From: Streptomyces sp. HUAS YS2
GTDB taxonomy: Bacteria; Actinomycetota; Actinomycetes; Streptomycetales; Streptomycetaceae
Length of the DNA: 64,000 nucleotides
Direction: 5' to 3'
Assembly (NCBI RefSeq): GCF_033343995.1
Contig: NZ_CP137573.1
Coordinates: forward strand, 6,605,001-6,669,000
Shown here: positions 1-9,762 of the stretch, piece by piece
Layout: every line of letters begins with the position of its first letter
How positions within the stretch are numbered: position 1 is the stretch's first letter
The notes under the pieces: model-generated
What the model was told of the DNA's origin: nothing
What the model saw: only the letters and a program-made list of their open reading frames with translations
The model's database searches: none
Made by a program: the position numbers and the translations under genes

Positions 1-2622
1 CGCGGGCACACCGTCGTCCCTTCGGCGTCGCTCATCGCGGACGACCCGACTCTGCTGCTCGTCCCCGCCGGCATGGTGCCGTTCAAGCCCTACTTCCTGG
101 GCGAGGTCAAGCCGCCGTTCTCGCGCGCCTCCAGCGTGCAGAAGTGCGTGCGCACGCCGGACATCGAGGAGGTCGGCAAGACCACCCGGCACGGCACGTT
201 CTTCCAGATGTGCGGCAACTTCTCCTTCGGCGACTACTTCAAGGAAGGCGCCATCAAGCTCGCCTGGGAGCTGCTGACCACCCCGGTGGAGCACGGCGGC
301 TACGGGCTTGAGCCGGAGAAGCTCTGGATCACCGTCTACCTGGAGGACGACGAGGCCGAGCGCATCTGGCGCGACGTCGTCGGCGTCCCCGCCGAGCGCA
401 TCCAGCGCCTCGGCAAGAAGGACAACTACTGGTCGATGGGCGTTCCCGGCCCGTGCGGCCCCTGCTCCGAGATCAACTACGACCGCGGTCCGGAGTTCGG
501 CGTCGAGGGCGGCCCGGCCGTCAACGACGAGCGGTACGTGGAGATCTGGAACCTGGTCTTCATGCAGTACGAGCGCGGTGAGGGCTCCGGCAAGGAGGAC
601 TTCCCGATCCTCGGCGAGCTGCCGTCGAAGAACATCGACACGGGCCTCGGCCTGGAGCGCCTGGCGATGATCCTCCAGGGCGTCCAGAACATGTACGAGA
701 CGGACACCCTCAAGGTCGTCATCGACAAGGCCACCGAGCTGACCGGCGTCGCCTACGGCAAGGCCCACGACAGCGACGTCTCGCTGCGCGTGGTCGCCGA
801 CCACATGCGCACCTCCGTCATGCTCATCGGCGACGGCGTCACCCCCGGCAACGAGGGCCGCGGCTACGTGCTGCGCCGCATCATGCGCCGCGCCGTCCGC
901 AACATGCGCCTGCTCGGCGCCACCGGCCCGGTCGTCCAGGACCTCGTCGACGTCGTGATCGACACGATGGGCGAGCAGTACCCGGAGCTGGTCACCGACC
1001 GCAAGCGGATCGAGACCGTCGCCCTCGCCGAGGAGGCCGCGTTCCTCAAGGCCCTCAAGGGCGGCACCAACATCCTCGACACCGCCGTCACCGAGACCAA
1101 GGCCGCCGGCGGCACGGTCCTCGCCGGCGACAAGGCGTTCCTGCTCCACGACACCTGGGGCTTCCCGATCGACCTCACCCTCGAGATGGCCGCCGAGCAG
1201 GGCCTCTCCGTGGACGAGGACGGCTTCCGCCGCCTGATGAAGGAGCAGCGGGACCGCGCCAAGGCCGACGCCAAGGCCAAGAAGACCGGCCACGCCGACA
1301 TGACCGCGTACCGGGAGATCGCCGACAGCAACGGCGCCACCCAGTTCACCGGCTACACCAACACCGAGGGCGAGACCACCGTCGTCGGCCTGCTGGTCAA
1401 CGGTGTCCCGTCGCCGGCCGCCACCGAGGGCGACGACGTCGAGGTCGTGCTCGACCGCAGCCCGTTCTACGCCGAGGGCGGCGGCCAGCTCGCCGACCAG
1501 GGCCGGATCAAGCTGCACAGCGGCGCCGTGATCGAGATCCGCGACGTCCAGCAGCCGGTGCCCGGCGTCTCCGTGCACAAGGGCTCGGTGCAGGTCGGCG
1601 AGGTGACGGTGGGCTCCACCGCGTACGCCACCATCGACGTGCGCCGCCGCCGGGCCATCGCCCGCGCCCACTCCGCCACCCACCTGACCCACCAGGCGCT
1701 GCGCGACGCCCTCGGCCCGACGGCCGCCCAGGCCGGTTCGGAGAACTCGCCCGGCCGCTTCCGCTTCGACTTCGGCTCGCCGAACGCCGTTCCCGGCGCC
1801 GTCCTCACGGACGTCGAGCAGAAGATCAACGAGGTGCTGGCCCGCGAGCTCGACGTGCACGCCGAGGTCATGCCGATCGACGAGGCCAAGCGTCAGGGCG
1901 CCATCGCCGAGTTCGGCGAGAAGTACGGCGAGCAGGTCCGCGTCGTCACCATCGGCGACTTCTCCAAGGAGCTGTGCGGCGGCACCCACGTCCACAACAC
2001 CGCCCAGCTGGGTCTGGTGAAGCTGCTCGGCGAGTCGTCGATCGGCTCCGGCGTGCGCCGCATCGAGGCCCTGGTCGGCGTCGACGCGTACAACTTCCTG
2101 GCCCGCGAGCACACGGTCGTCGCCCAGCTCCAGGAGCTGGTCAAGGGCCGCCCGGAGGAGCTGCCGGAGAAGATCTCCTCGATGCTCGGCAAGCTGAAGG
2201 ACGCCGAGAAGGAGATCGAGAAGTTCCGCGCGGAGAAGGTCCTCCAGGCCGCCGCCGGGCTCGCCGAGAACGCCCAGGACATCCGCGGCGTGGCGCTCGT
2301 CGTGGGCCAGGTGCCGGACGGCACCGGCGCCGACGACCTGCGCAAGCTGGTCCTCGACGTGCGCGGCCGCATCCCTGCCGACCGCCCGGCCGTCGTGGCC
2401 CTGTTCACCACGGCCAACGGCAAGCCGCTGACCGTCATCGCCACCAACGAGGCCGCCCGCGAGCGCGGTCTCAAGGCCGGCGAGCTGGTCCGTACGGCCG
2501 CCAAGACCCTCGGCGGCGGTGGCGGCGGCAAGCCGGACGTCGCCCAGGGCGGCGGCCAGAACCCGCAGGCCGTCGGCGAGGCCATCGCCGCGGTCGAGCG
2601 TCTGGTCGTGGAGACCGCGTAA
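1..2622 (+). CDS. alaS: Alanine--tRNA ligase, 5' end cut by window edge
   Basis: Charges tRNA-Ala with alanine in the cytoplasm and clears mischarged Ser/Gly through its editing domain. The reading frame is open from base 1: the first residues ([20 protein letters not shown]) are a typical AlaRS N-terminus, so only about 20 residues are missing. The class II aminoacylation core comes first. The editing domain carries the HSATH zinc motif near 1669 and the CGGTH motif near 1975. A C-terminal coiled/C-Ala region ends in a Gly-rich stretch. The stop overlaps the ruvX start by one base (TAATG), which implies translational coupling. Identity is secure; only the true start is not visible. Confidence 0.97.
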   Translation, partial: RGHTVVPSASLIADDPTLLLVPAGMVPFKPYFLGEVKPPFSRASSVQKCVRTPDIEEVGKTTRHGTFFQMCGNFSFGDYFKEGAIKLAWELLTTPVEHGGYGLEPEKLWITVYLEDDEAERIWRDVVGVPAERIQRLGKKDNYWSMGVPGPCGPCSEINYDRGPEFGVEGGPAVNDERYVEIWNLVFMQYERGEGSGKEDFPILGELPSKNIDTGLGLERLAMILQGVQNMYETDTLKVVIDKATELTGVAYGKAHDSDVSLRVVADHMRTSVMLIGDGVTPGNEGRGYVLRRIMRRAVRNMRLLGATGPVVQDLVDVVIDTMGEQYPELVTDRKRIETVALAEEAAFLKALKGGTNILDTAVTETKAAGGTVLAGDKAFLLHDTWGFPIDLTLEMAAEQGLSVDEDGFRRLMKEQRDRAKADAKAKKTGHADMTAYREIADSNGATQFTGYTNTEGETTVVGLLVNGVPSPAATEGDDVEVVLDRSPFYAEGGGQLADQGRIKLHSGAVIEIRDVQQPVPGVSVHKGSVQVGEVTVGSTAYATIDVRRRRAIARAHSATHLTHQALRDALGPTAAQAGSENSPGRFRFDFGSPNAVPGAVLTDVEQKINEVLARELDVHAEVMPIDEAKRQGAIAEFGEKYGEQVRVVTIGDFSKELCGGTHVHNTAQLGLVKLLGESSIGSGVRRIEALVGVDAYNFLAREHTVVAQLQELVKGRPEELPEKISSMLGKLKDAEKEIEKFRAEKVLQAAAGLAENAQDIRGVALVVGQVPDGTGADDLRKLVLDVRGRIPADRPAVVALFTTANGKPLTVIATNEAARERGLKAGELVRTAAKTLGGGGGGKPDVAQGGGQNPQAVGEAIAAVERLVVETA

Positions 2623-3086
2623 TGCGCAGAGGACGGCGACTCGCCATCGACGTCGGGGACGCCCGGATCGGGGTCGCCTCGTGCGACCCCGACGGGGTCC
2701 TCGCCACGCCGGTGGAGACCGTGCCGGGACGCGACGTCCCGGCCGCCCACCGGCGGCTGCGCCGGCTCGTCGAGGAGTACGAGCCGATCGAGGTGGTCGT
2801 GGGCCTGCCCCGCTCGCTGAGCGGGCGGGAGGGCCCCGCGGCCACCAAGGTCCGGGCCTTCGCACAGGAGCTCGCCCGGGGGATCAAGCCGGTCCCGGTC
2901 CGGCTGGTCGACGAGCGCATGACGACGGTGACGGCCACTCAGGGCCTGCGCGCGTCGGGCGTGAAGTCGAAGAAGGGCCGGTCCGTCATCGACCAGGCCG
3001 CCGCCGTGATCATCCTTCAGAACGCTCTTGAGTCCGAACGGGTATCTGGTAATCCGCCCGGCGAGGGCGTCGAAGCGATCATCTGA
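2622..3086 (+). CDS. ruvX: Holliday-junction resolvase-like / pre-16S rRNA nuclease YqgF
   Basis: A 154-residue YqgF/RuvX family protein with an RNase H fold, linked in bacteria to 5' maturation of 16S rRNA and earlier proposed as a Holliday-junction resolvase. The N-terminal RRLAIDVGDARIGVASCD strand supplies the first catalytic Asp. VVVGLPRSLSGREG, LVDERMTT and IDQAAAVIILQ are the other family blocks holding the acidic residues. The ATG shares one base with the alaS stop, and the alaS-ruvX-mltG-aroE order is standard in actinobacteria. The choice between resolvase and rRNA nuclease cannot be made from sequence. Confidence 0.93.
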   Translation: MRRGRRLAIDVGDARIGVASCDPDGVLATPVETVPGRDVPAAHRRLRRLVEEYEPIEVVVGLPRSLSGREGPAATKVRAFAQELARGIKPVPVRLVDERMTTVTATQGLRASGVKSKKGRSVIDQAAAVIILQNALESERVSGNPPGEGVEAII

Positions 3087-3187
3087 TCGCGATACGGTAA
3101 CGTTCCGCGCGATGCGGTGGCGTTCGAACAGCTGCCGCACAACGTAGAGGCGGATCGTCCGGAAGCCTCGCGGCTGGTTGGGGATCG

Positions 3188-4882
3188 ATGACTGAGTATG
3201 GCCGGAGCCCCGGCTCCGAACCGTGGCACCCCGAGGACCCCTTGTACGGGGACCAGGGGTGGGGAGGCCAGCAGCAGTACCCCCAGCAGCATCAGGGGCA
3301 GCAGGGCCAGCAGAGCCCCTACGGACAGCAGGATCCGTACGGGCAGCAGCAGGCCTACGGCGGTCAGCAGTACCCGCAGCAGCAGTATCCGCAGCAGTAC
3401 GGAGGGCATCCCGGGCAGGGCTACGACACGCCCGGGTATCCCGCACAGCCGTACGACGGAGGCTGGGACACCGGCCAGCACGCGGCCATGCCGTACGGCG
3501 CGCCGGGCGCGGACCCGTACGGCACCGGGCAGCCCCAGGACCTCTACGGCACCCCCGAGGCGTACCCGCCGCCGCAGCCCCCGGGCCGGCGGCAGGGCCC
3601 GCCGGAGCCGGTGAACGACTGGCAGTCGGAGGAGCCGGAGGAGGAGAACCACCCGTTCTTCACGGGCGAGGACGCACCGGCCCCCGAGGAGCCCAGCCGT
3701 CGGCGCGGCCGGGGCCGGGTGCCGGAGCGCGAGGACACGTACGAGGACGAGTACGACGACGAGCCGGACTCCCGCGGTGGCGGTCGTGACCGCCGGGGGA
3801 AGGGCAAGAAGAAGGGCCGCAACGGCGTCGCCTGCCTGTTCGTCGCGCTGGTCATGGTCGGTGGCGTCGGCGGCGTCGGCTACGTCGGCTACCAGTTCTG
3901 GCAGGGCCAGTTCGGTGGCGCGCCCGACTACGAGGGCGCGGGCAGCGGCTCGGTCCAGGTCGAGATCCCGAAGGGCGCCGGCGGCTACGAGATCGGCAAC
4001 ATCCTCAAGAGGGCCGGCGTCATCAAGAGCGTCGACGCGTTCGTCTCGGCGCAGGAGAAGAACCCCAAGGGCAAGTCGCTCCAGGCGGGCGTCTACACCC
4101 TGAAGAAGGGGATGGCTGCCGCGAGCGCGATCGACCTGATGCTCGACCCCGCGAGCCAGACCAACTTCGCCATCCCGGAGGGGCGTCGGAACAGCTGGGT
4201 CTACGGCGAGATCGACAAGCGTCTCGGCCTGGACGCGGGTACCACCGCGGGCGTCGCGAAGGCCAAGGCGAACGACCTGGGCCTGCCCGAGTGGGCGAAG
4301 AACCACGAGGACGTCAAGGACCCGCTGGAGGGCTTCCTCTACCCGGCCAGCTACCCGGTCGCCAAGGGCGCGAAGCCCGAGGACGTGCTGCGCAAGATGG
4401 TCGCGCGGGCGAACCAGGAGTACGACAAGCTCGACCTGGAAGCGAAGTCGAAGTCGCTCGGACTCAAGGACCCGTGGGAGCTCGTCACGGTCGCGAGCCT
4501 GGTCAACGCCGAGGGGAAGACGGAGGACGACTTCCGGAAGATGGCCGAGGTGGTCTACAACCGCCTCAAGCCGGACAACCGGGAGACCTACCAGCTCCTC
4601 CAGTTCGACTCCACCTTCAACTATCTGAAGGGCCAGAGCGAGATCAAGATCTCCGAGAAGGAGATCCTCAACAACAAGGACCCGTACAACACGTACACGC
4701 AGAAGGGTCTGCCTCCCGGCCCGATCGGGAACCCGGGCGACGTGGCGCTCGCGGCCACGCTCAACCCGACGAAGGACGGCTGGATCTACTTCGTGGCGAC
4801 CGACGGCGAGCACAAGACCGAGTTCGCCAAGACGCACGCGGAGTTCCTCAAGCTCAAGGACAAGTTCAATGCCAACAGCTGA
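3188..4882 (+). CDS. mltG: Endolytic murein transglycosylase MltG
   Basis: A 564-residue YceG/MltG family protein, predicted to cleave nascent glycan strands at the membrane and set their length. Residues 1 to about 140 are a low-complexity Gln/Tyr/Gly/Pro-rich cytoplasmic tail, followed by an acidic/basic linker. One transmembrane helix lies near 213-237, then a LysM-like portion and the YceG domain. In the active-site block usually written ASxxEKE, this protein reads ASLVNAEG: the first Glu is Asn440 and the second is kept (Glu442). The C-terminal blocks NTYTQKGLPPGPIGNPG and LNPTKDGWIYFVATDGEHKT are intact. It overlaps aroE by 14 bases, so the two are probably co-translated. Confidence 0.92.
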   Translation: MTEYGRSPGSEPWHPEDPLYGDQGWGGQQQYPQQHQGQQGQQSPYGQQDPYGQQQAYGGQQYPQQQYPQQYGGHPGQGYDTPGYPAQPYDGGWDTGQHAAMPYGAPGADPYGTGQPQDLYGTPEAYPPPQPPGRRQGPPEPVNDWQSEEPEEENHPFFTGEDAPAPEEPSRRRGRGRVPEREDTYEDEYDDEPDSRGGGRDRRGKGKKKGRNGVACLFVALVMVGGVGGVGYVGYQFWQGQFGGAPDYEGAGSGSVQVEIPKGAGGYEIGNILKRAGVIKSVDAFVSAQEKNPKGKSLQAGVYTLKKGMAAASAIDLMLDPASQTNFAIPEGRRNSWVYGEIDKRLGLDAGTTAGVAKAKANDLGLPEWAKNHEDVKDPLEGFLYPASYPVAKGAKPEDVLRKMVARANQEYDKLDLEAKSKSLGLKDPWELVTVASLVNAEGKTEDDFRKMAEVVYNRLKPDNRETYQLLQFDSTFNYLKGQSEIKISEKEILNNKDPYNTYTQKGLPPGPIGNPGDVALAATLNPTKDGWIYFVATDGEHKTEFAKTHAEFLKLKDKFNANS

Positions 4883-5702
4883 ACGGTGCCGCGCCGCCGT
4901 GCTCGGCTCGCCGATCGGCCACTCGCTCTCGCCCGTGCTGCACCGCACCGCGTACGCCGCACTCGGCCTCGAAGCCTGGTCGTACGGGCGGTTCGAGGTC
5001 GACGAGGCGGCGCTGCCGGGCTTCGTCGGCGAGCTCGACCAGAGCTGGGCGGGGCTGTCGCTGACCATGCCGCTCAAGCGGGCGATCATCCCGCTGCTCG
5101 ACGAGATCAGCGCCACCGCCGCCTCCGTGGAGGCCGTCAACACCGTCGTCTTCCGCGAGGACGGCCGCAGGGTCGGCGACAACACCGACATCCCCGGGAT
5201 GATCGCCGCCCTGGGCGAGCGGGGCGTCGACAAGGTGGAGTCCGCCGCGATCCTCGGCGCCGGGGCCACCGCCTCCTCCGCTCTGGCCGCGCTCGCGCGG
5301 ATCTGCTCGGGCCCCGTCACCACGTACGTGCGGAGCGAGGCGCGGGCCGAGGAGATGCGCGGCTGGGGCGAGCGGCTCGGCGTGGAAGTCCGTACGGCCG
5401 ACTGGGAGCGGGCGGCGGAGGCCTTCGCCGCGCCGCTGGTGATCGCGACCACCCCGGCCGGCACCACCGACGCCCTGGCGACCGCCGTTCCCGACCGGGT
5501 CGGCACGCTGTTCGACGTCCTGTACGACCCCTGGCCGACCGCGCTCGCGGCGGCCTGGTCCGACCGCGGCGGCAAGGTCGTCGGCGGCCTGGACCTCCTC
5601 GTGCACCAGGCCGTTCTCCAGGTCGAACAGATGACGGGCGTCCCGAAGGCCCCGCTCGCGGCCATGCGCGCGGCGGGGGAGCAGGCACTCGCCGAGCGCT
5701 GA
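4869..5702 (+). CDS. aroE: Shikimate dehydrogenase (NADP+)
   Basis: Reduces 3-dehydroshikimate to shikimate, step four of chorismate synthesis. The 277-residue length is normal. The substrate pocket is visible as GSPIGHSLSPVLH, the catalytic Lys in LTMPLKRA and the Asp in NTDIPG. The NADP Rossmann loop is GAGATASSAL near residue 117. The ATG at 4869 lies inside the last 14 bases of mltG, so expression is coupled to the cell-wall gene upstream. The rest of the pathway (aroC, K, B, Q) follows after one gene on the opposite strand. A strong hairpin closes the transcription unit. Confidence 0.95.
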   Translation: MPTAERCRAAVLGSPIGHSLSPVLHRTAYAALGLEAWSYGRFEVDEAALPGFVGELDQSWAGLSLTMPLKRAIIPLLDEISATAASVEAVNTVVFREDGRRVGDNTDIPGMIAALGERGVDKVESAAILGAGATASSALAALARICSGPVTTYVRSEARAEEMRGWGERLGVEVRTADWERAAEAFAAPLVIATTPAGTTDALATAVPDRVGTLFDVLYDPWPTALAAAWSDRGGKVVGGLDLLVHQAVLQVEQMTGVPKAPLAAMRAAGEQALAER

Positions 5703-5713
5703 GGGCACGCGAA

Positions 5714-5739
5714 GGGCCCGCCGGTGAACCGGCGGGCCC
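5714..5739. terminator. Bidirectional hairpin terminator between aroE and the secreted-protein gene
   Basis: A 12-base inverted repeat (gggcccgccggt with its complement) surrounds a 2-base centre, between two convergent genes. There is no T-tract, as is usual in Streptomyces. Confidence 0.8.
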
Positions 5740-5757
5740 GACGAGACGCGGCCTCGG

Positions 5758-6204
5758 TCAGCCGCAGTGCCCGAGCGGGCTGGTGTACGTGTCGGTGTAC
5801 GGGACACCGCTGCCGGTCCAGTAGCGGGTGCTGCCCATGTACTGCACGCACTTCCCGTTGGCCTTGAGGCGGATCGGGCCGGCGTAGGAGTTGTACTGGC
5901 CCGGGTCCGTGACCCAGGAGCCGCCCTCGACCCGGAGGCCCGCGTTGATCGGGTTGCTGACCTGACCACCGGTGACGACCGTGACCACGCAGTTGTAGCC
6001 GGTCGAGCTGTTGTAGAGCAGGTAGACCTTGGCCTGCGGCTCGTCCGTGGGCAGGTACCAGCCGAGGTTGTGGGACTCCTGCACGTAGTAGCCGGAACCG
6101 CACACCGAGACCGGGTTCGACGCGGCGGACGCCGCGGTGGCCATGCCCAGCGTGAGACCGATCGCGGTCCCCACCGTGAACAGGGCCTTGGTGATCTTGC
6201 GCAT
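5758..6204 (-). CDS. Small secreted protein of unknown function
   Basis: A 148-residue protein with a clear Sec signal peptide: basic MRKITK, a hydrophobic core, and a probable cleavage after ASA near residue 27. The mature part (about 120 residues) is rich in Tyr, Ser and Gly, has four Cys, and contains repeated short aromatic segments such as YYVQESHNLGWYLP. I do not recognise the family with certainty. The start is set by a strong GGAGGGG ribosome binding site. The gene sits opposite and inside the aroE/aroC interval, so it is probably a later insertion into the aro cluster. It is presumably expressed from the AT-richer stretch just upstream. Confidence 0.75.
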   Translation of the reverse strand: MRKITKALFTVGTAIGLTLGMATAASAASNPVSVCGSGYYVQESHNLGWYLPTDEPQAKVYLLYNSSTGYNCVVTVVTGGQVSNPINAGLRVEGGSWVTDPGQYNSYAGPIRLKANGKCVQYMGSTRYWTGSGVPYTDTYTSPLGHCG

Positions 6205-6424
6205 CGCTTCCCCTCCGAATTGATCTTGCGATGAGTTGATCATCATTTCGACAGGGCAGGTACTCGTCAATGCCGTTCGCGGCCGTCTCATGGCCATTTC
6301 GCGTCCGACAGCTGGACCGGCGGCCGGGCAAGAGGCCCGGACGTGGGAGGATCGGACATGGCGGGCCAGGGCCGCGCACCCGGTCGCGCCGTCGCAGTGC
6401 CAGGCGCGAGCATGAGGAGCATCG

Positions 6425-7609
6425 TTGAGCAGGTTGCGTTGGCTGACCGCTGGGGAGTCCCACGGACCCGCGCTGGTCGCGACGCTGGAGGGTCTTCCCG
6501 CCGGCGTCCCCGTCACCACCGAGCTGGTGGCGGACCACCTCGCGCGGCGGCGCCTCGGCTATGGGCGTGGCGCCCGGATGAAGTTCGAGCAGGACGAGAT
6601 CACCTTCCTCGGCGGTGTCCGGCACGGGCTCTCGCTCGGCTCGCCGATCGCCGTCATGGTGGGCAACACCGAGTGGCCCAAGTGGGAGAAGGTCATGTCG
6701 GCGGACCCCGTCGACCCCTCGGAGCTCAAGGAGACGGGCCGCAACGCGCCCCTGACCCGGCCCCGTCCCGGCCACGCCGACCTCGCCGGCATGCAGAAGT
6801 ACGGCTTCGACGAGGCCCGGCCGATCCTGGAGCGCGCCAGCGCCCGGGAGACCGCCGCCCGTGTCGCCCTCGGCGCCGTCGCCCGGTCCTTCCTCAAGGA
6901 GGCCGCCGGCATCGAGATCGTCAGCCACGTCGTGGAGCTGGCCGCCGCCAAGGCCCCGTACGGCCTCTACCCGACCCCCGCCGACGTCGAGAAGCTCGAC
7001 GCCGACCCGGTCCGCTGCCTCGACGCCGACACGTCGAAGGCGATGGTCGCCGAGATCGACCAGGCCCACAAGGACGGCGACACCCTCGGCGGCGTCGTCG
7101 AGGTCCTCGCGTACGGCGTGCCCGTCGGCCTCGGCTCGCACGTCCACTGGGACCGCCGGCTCGACGCGCGGCTGGCCGCCGCGCTCATGGGTATCCAGGC
7201 GATCAAGGGCGTCGAGGTCGGCGACGGCTTCGAGCTCGCCCGGATCCCCGGCTCCAAGGCCCACGACGAGATCGTGCGCACCGAGGACGGCATCAAGCGC
7301 ACCTCCGGCCGCTCCGGCGGCACCGAGGGCGGCCTGACCACCGGCGAGCTGCTCCGCGTCCGTGCCGCGATGAAGCCCATCGCGACCGTGCCGCGCGCGC
7401 TCGCCACCATCGACGTCGCCACCGGTGAGGCCGCCGCGGCTCACCACCAGCGCTCCGACGTCTGCGCCGTCCCGGCCGCCGGCATCGTCGCCGAGGCGAT
7501 GGTCGCGCTGGTGCTCGCCGACGCCGTCCTGGAGAAGTTCGGCGGCGACTCGGTCCCCGAGACCCGCCGCAACGTGCAGTCGTACCTCGACAACCTGCAC
7601 ATCCGGTGA
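6425..7609 (+). CDS. aroC: Chorismate synthase
   Basis: Converts EPSP to chorismate using reduced FMN, the last common step to aromatic amino acids, folate and quinones. The 394-residue length is normal. The TTG start at 6425 gives the family N-terminus [16 protein letters not shown] and has a GAGGAG ribosome binding site about 6 bases upstream. Signature blocks include [34 protein letters not shown] and the C-terminal [17 protein letters not shown]. The stop overlaps the aroK GTG (GTGA), beginning a tightly coupled aroC-K-B-Q operon. Confidence 0.97.
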   Translation: MSRLRWLTAGESHGPALVATLEGLPAGVPVTTELVADHLARRRLGYGRGARMKFEQDEITFLGGVRHGLSLGSPIAVMVGNTEWPKWEKVMSADPVDPSELKETGRNAPLTRPRPGHADLAGMQKYGFDEARPILERASARETAARVALGAVARSFLKEAAGIEIVSHVVELAAAKAPYGLYPTPADVEKLDADPVRCLDADTSKAMVAEIDQAHKDGDTLGGVVEVLAYGVPVGLGSHVHWDRRLDARLAAALMGIQAIKGVEVGDGFELARIPGSKAHDEIVRTEDGIKRTSGRSGGTEGGLTTGELLRVRAAMKPIATVPRALATIDVATGEAAAAHHQRSDVCAVPAAGIVAEAMVALVLADAVLEKFGGDSVPETRRNVQSYLDNLHIR

Positions 7610-8124
7610 CCGGCGGACCGCTGGTCGTCCTGGTCGGGCCGATGGGCTCGGGCAAGTCCACCGTCGGCGCGCTGCTCGCCGAGCGGCTCGGCGCGCCGTA
7701 CCGGGACACCGACGCCGACATCGTCGCCGCCGAGGGCCGCGAGATCTCCGACATCTTCGTGGAGGACGGCGAGGAGCACTTCCGTGCCCTCGAGCGCGCG
7801 GCGGTGCGCGCCGCCGTCGCCGAGCACGAGGGTGTCCTCGCGCTCGGCGGCGGCGCCGTCCTCGACGCCGGCACCCGGGAGCTGCTGGCCGGGCTGCCCG
7901 TCGCCTATCTCTCGATGGACGTCGAGGAGGCGGTCCGCCGGGTCGGCCTCGGCGCCGCGCGACCGCTGCTCGCCGTCAACCCGCGCCGGCAGTGGCGCGA
8001 ACTGATGGAGGCGCGCCGCCACCTCTACACCGAAGTCGCGCGCGTCGTCGTCGCCACCGACGACCGCACCCCCGAAGAGGTCGCCCAGGCGGTCCTCGAC
8101 GCACTGGAGTTGAAGGACGTATGA
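7606..8124 (+). CDS. aroK: Shikimate kinase
   Basis: Phosphorylates shikimate with ATP to shikimate 3-phosphate. It is 172 residues. The Walker A loop is GPMGSGKST near the N-terminus. DTDADI holds the shikimate/Mg-binding Asp, and LGGGAVLD is the substrate-binding glycine loop. The GTG start overlaps the aroC stop, and the stop overlaps the aroB ATG at 8121, so it is translated as the middle gene of the operon. No unusual substitutions are visible. Confidence 0.95.
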   Translation: MTGGPLVVLVGPMGSGKSTVGALLAERLGAPYRDTDADIVAAEGREISDIFVEDGEEHFRALERAAVRAAVAEHEGVLALGGGAVLDAGTRELLAGLPVAYLSMDVEEAVRRVGLGAARPLLAVNPRRQWRELMEARRHLYTEVARVVVATDDRTPEEVAQAVLDALELKDV

Positions 8125-9218
8125 CGGACCAGGACCAGGTGACGCGGATCCACGTCGGCGGCAGCGCCGGACACGACCCGTACGACGTGCTGGTCGGCCG
8201 GCAGCTGCTCGGCGAGCTCGGCGGCCTGATCGGCGACAAGGCCAAGCGGGTCGCCGTGATCCACCCGGAGGCGCTGGCCGAGACCGGCGAGGCGCTCCGC
8301 GCGGACCTCGCCGACCAGGGCTACGAGGCCGTCGCCATCCAGGTGCCGAACGCCGAGGAGGCCAAGACCGCCGAGGTCGCGGCGTACTGCTGGAAGGCGC
8401 TCGGGCAGACCAACTTCACCCGCACCGACGTCATCGTCGGCGTCGGCGGCGGGGCCACCACCGACCTGGCCGGGTTCGTCGCGGCGACCTGGCTGCGCGG
8501 TGTGCGCTGGATCGCCGTGCCGACCACCGTCCTCGCGATGGTCGACGCGGCCGTCGGCGGCAAGACCGGCATCAACACCGCCGAGGGCAAGAACCTCGTC
8601 GGCGCCTTCCATCCGCCGGCCGGTGTGCTGTGCGACCTCGCGGCGCTGGAGTCGCTGCCGGTCAACGACTACGTCAGCGGCCTCGCCGAGATCATCAAGG
8701 CCGGCTTCATCGCCGACCCGGTGATCCTCGACCTGGTGGAGTCCGACCCGGCCGCCGCGCGCACCCCCGCCGGGCCGCACACCGCCGAGCTGCTGGTGCG
8801 CTCGATCCAGGTCAAGGCGGACGTGGTCTCCAGCGACCTGAAGGAGTCGGGCCTGCGGGAGATCCTCAACTACGGGCACACGCTGGCCCACGCGATCGAG
8901 AAGAACGAGCGGTACAAGTGGCGGCACGGCGCGGCCGTCTCCGTCGGCATGGTCTTCGCCGCCGAGCTGGGCCGGCTGGCCGGCCGGCTCGACGACGCCA
9001 CCGCCGACCGGCACCGCACCGTCCTGGAGTCGGTCGGGCTGCCGCTCACGTACCGCGGCGACCAGTGGCCCAAGCTCCTGGAGACCATGAAGGTCGACAA
9101 GAAGTCCCGCGGCGACCTGCTCCGCTTCATCGTGCTCGACGGACTCGGCAAGCCCACCGTCCTCGAGGGCCCGGACCCGGCGGTGCTCGTCGCGGCCTTC
9201 GGCGAGGTGTCCGCGTGA
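8121..9218 (+). CDS. aroB: 3-dehydroquinate synthase
   Basis: Converts DAHP to 3-dehydroquinate using NAD and a divalent metal. It is 365 residues from the ATG at 8121, which overlaps the aroK stop; an in-frame extension further upstream is only read-through of another frame. The nucleotide-binding block is [20 protein letters not shown]. The metal-binding region includes [15 protein letters not shown] and [12 protein letters not shown]. The gene order kinase-synthase-dehydratase is the usual actinobacterial one. Confidence 0.96.
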   Translation: MTDQDQVTRIHVGGSAGHDPYDVLVGRQLLGELGGLIGDKAKRVAVIHPEALAETGEALRADLADQGYEAVAIQVPNAEEAKTAEVAAYCWKALGQTNFTRTDVIVGVGGGATTDLAGFVAATWLRGVRWIAVPTTVLAMVDAAVGGKTGINTAEGKNLVGAFHPPAGVLCDLAALESLPVNDYVSGLAEIIKAGFIADPVILDLVESDPAAARTPAGPHTAELLVRSIQVKADVVSSDLKESGLREILNYGHTLAHAIEKNERYKWRHGAAVSVGMVFAAELGRLAGRLDDATADRHRTVLESVGLPLTYRGDQWPKLLETMKVDKKSRGDLLRFIVLDGLGKPTVLEGPDPAVLVAAFGEVSA

Positions 9219-9661
9219 GCGACCTGCGGCGCGTGCTCGTCCTCAACGGGCCGAACCTCGGACGGCTCGGCTCGCGGGAACCGGACATCTACGGGGCCAC
9301 GTCGTACAAGGGCCTGGTGGACTCCTGCCGGACGCTCGGCACGGAGCTGGGCTTCGACGTCGAGGTCCGGGAGACCAACGACGAGGGCGAGATGATCCGC
9401 TGGCTCCACGAGGCGGCGGACGGTTCGATTCCAGTCGTTCTCAACCCCGGTGCGTTCACGCACTACTCGTACGGGATGCGCGACGCGGCCGCCCAGCGGA
9501 CGGCGCCGCTGATCGAGGTGCACATCTCGAACCCGTACACACGTGAGGAATTCCGGCACACCTCCGTCGTCGCGGCGGTGGCGACCGGGACGATCGCGGG
9601 CTTCGGCATCGGCTCCTATCTGCTGGCGCTGCGCGCACTGGCCGACGAGCTCACTGGCTGA
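9215..9661 (+). CDS. aroQ: Type II 3-dehydroquinate dehydratase
   Basis: Dehydrates 3-dehydroquinate to 3-dehydroshikimate. This is the small dodecameric type II enzyme, 148 residues. The active-site blocks are [18 protein letters not shown] (catalytic Tyr and lid Arg), [15 protein letters not shown] (Asn and His) and [17 protein letters not shown]. Most homologues read NLNLLG where this one reads NLGRLG, a mild variant. The GTG start overlaps the aroB stop by four bases. A long hairpin follows, so this is the last gene of the aro operon. Confidence 0.95.
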   Translation: MSDLRRVLVLNGPNLGRLGSREPDIYGATSYKGLVDSCRTLGTELGFDVEVRETNDEGEMIRWLHEAADGSIPVVLNPGAFTHYSYGMRDAAAQRTAPLIEVHISNPYTREEFRHTSVVAAVATGTIAGFGIGSYLLALRALADELTG

Positions 9662-9674
9662 CCGGGCACCCTGG

Positions 9675-9714
9675 ACCGCCCCCGGCCGTTCCCTCAGGGA
9701 GCGCCGGGGGCGGT
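9675..9714 (+). terminator. Hairpin terminator after aroQ
   Basis: A 12-bp perfect stem (accgcccccggc with its complement) encloses a smaller inner CCC/GGG hairpin. It ends the aro operon before the next start codon. Confidence 0.7.
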
Positions 9715-9762
9715 ACCGTGCCCGGAGGCATCGGACGTACGAACGAGACGGAGTCGCACCGG

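Noticed and set aside
3017-7600. Very long open frame on the minus strand across ruvX, mltG, aroE and aroC
   Set aside because: It is an antisense shadow caused by GC-rich third positions; its translation is low-complexity Arg/Gly/Val/Leu and the real genes on the plus strand have clear family motifs.
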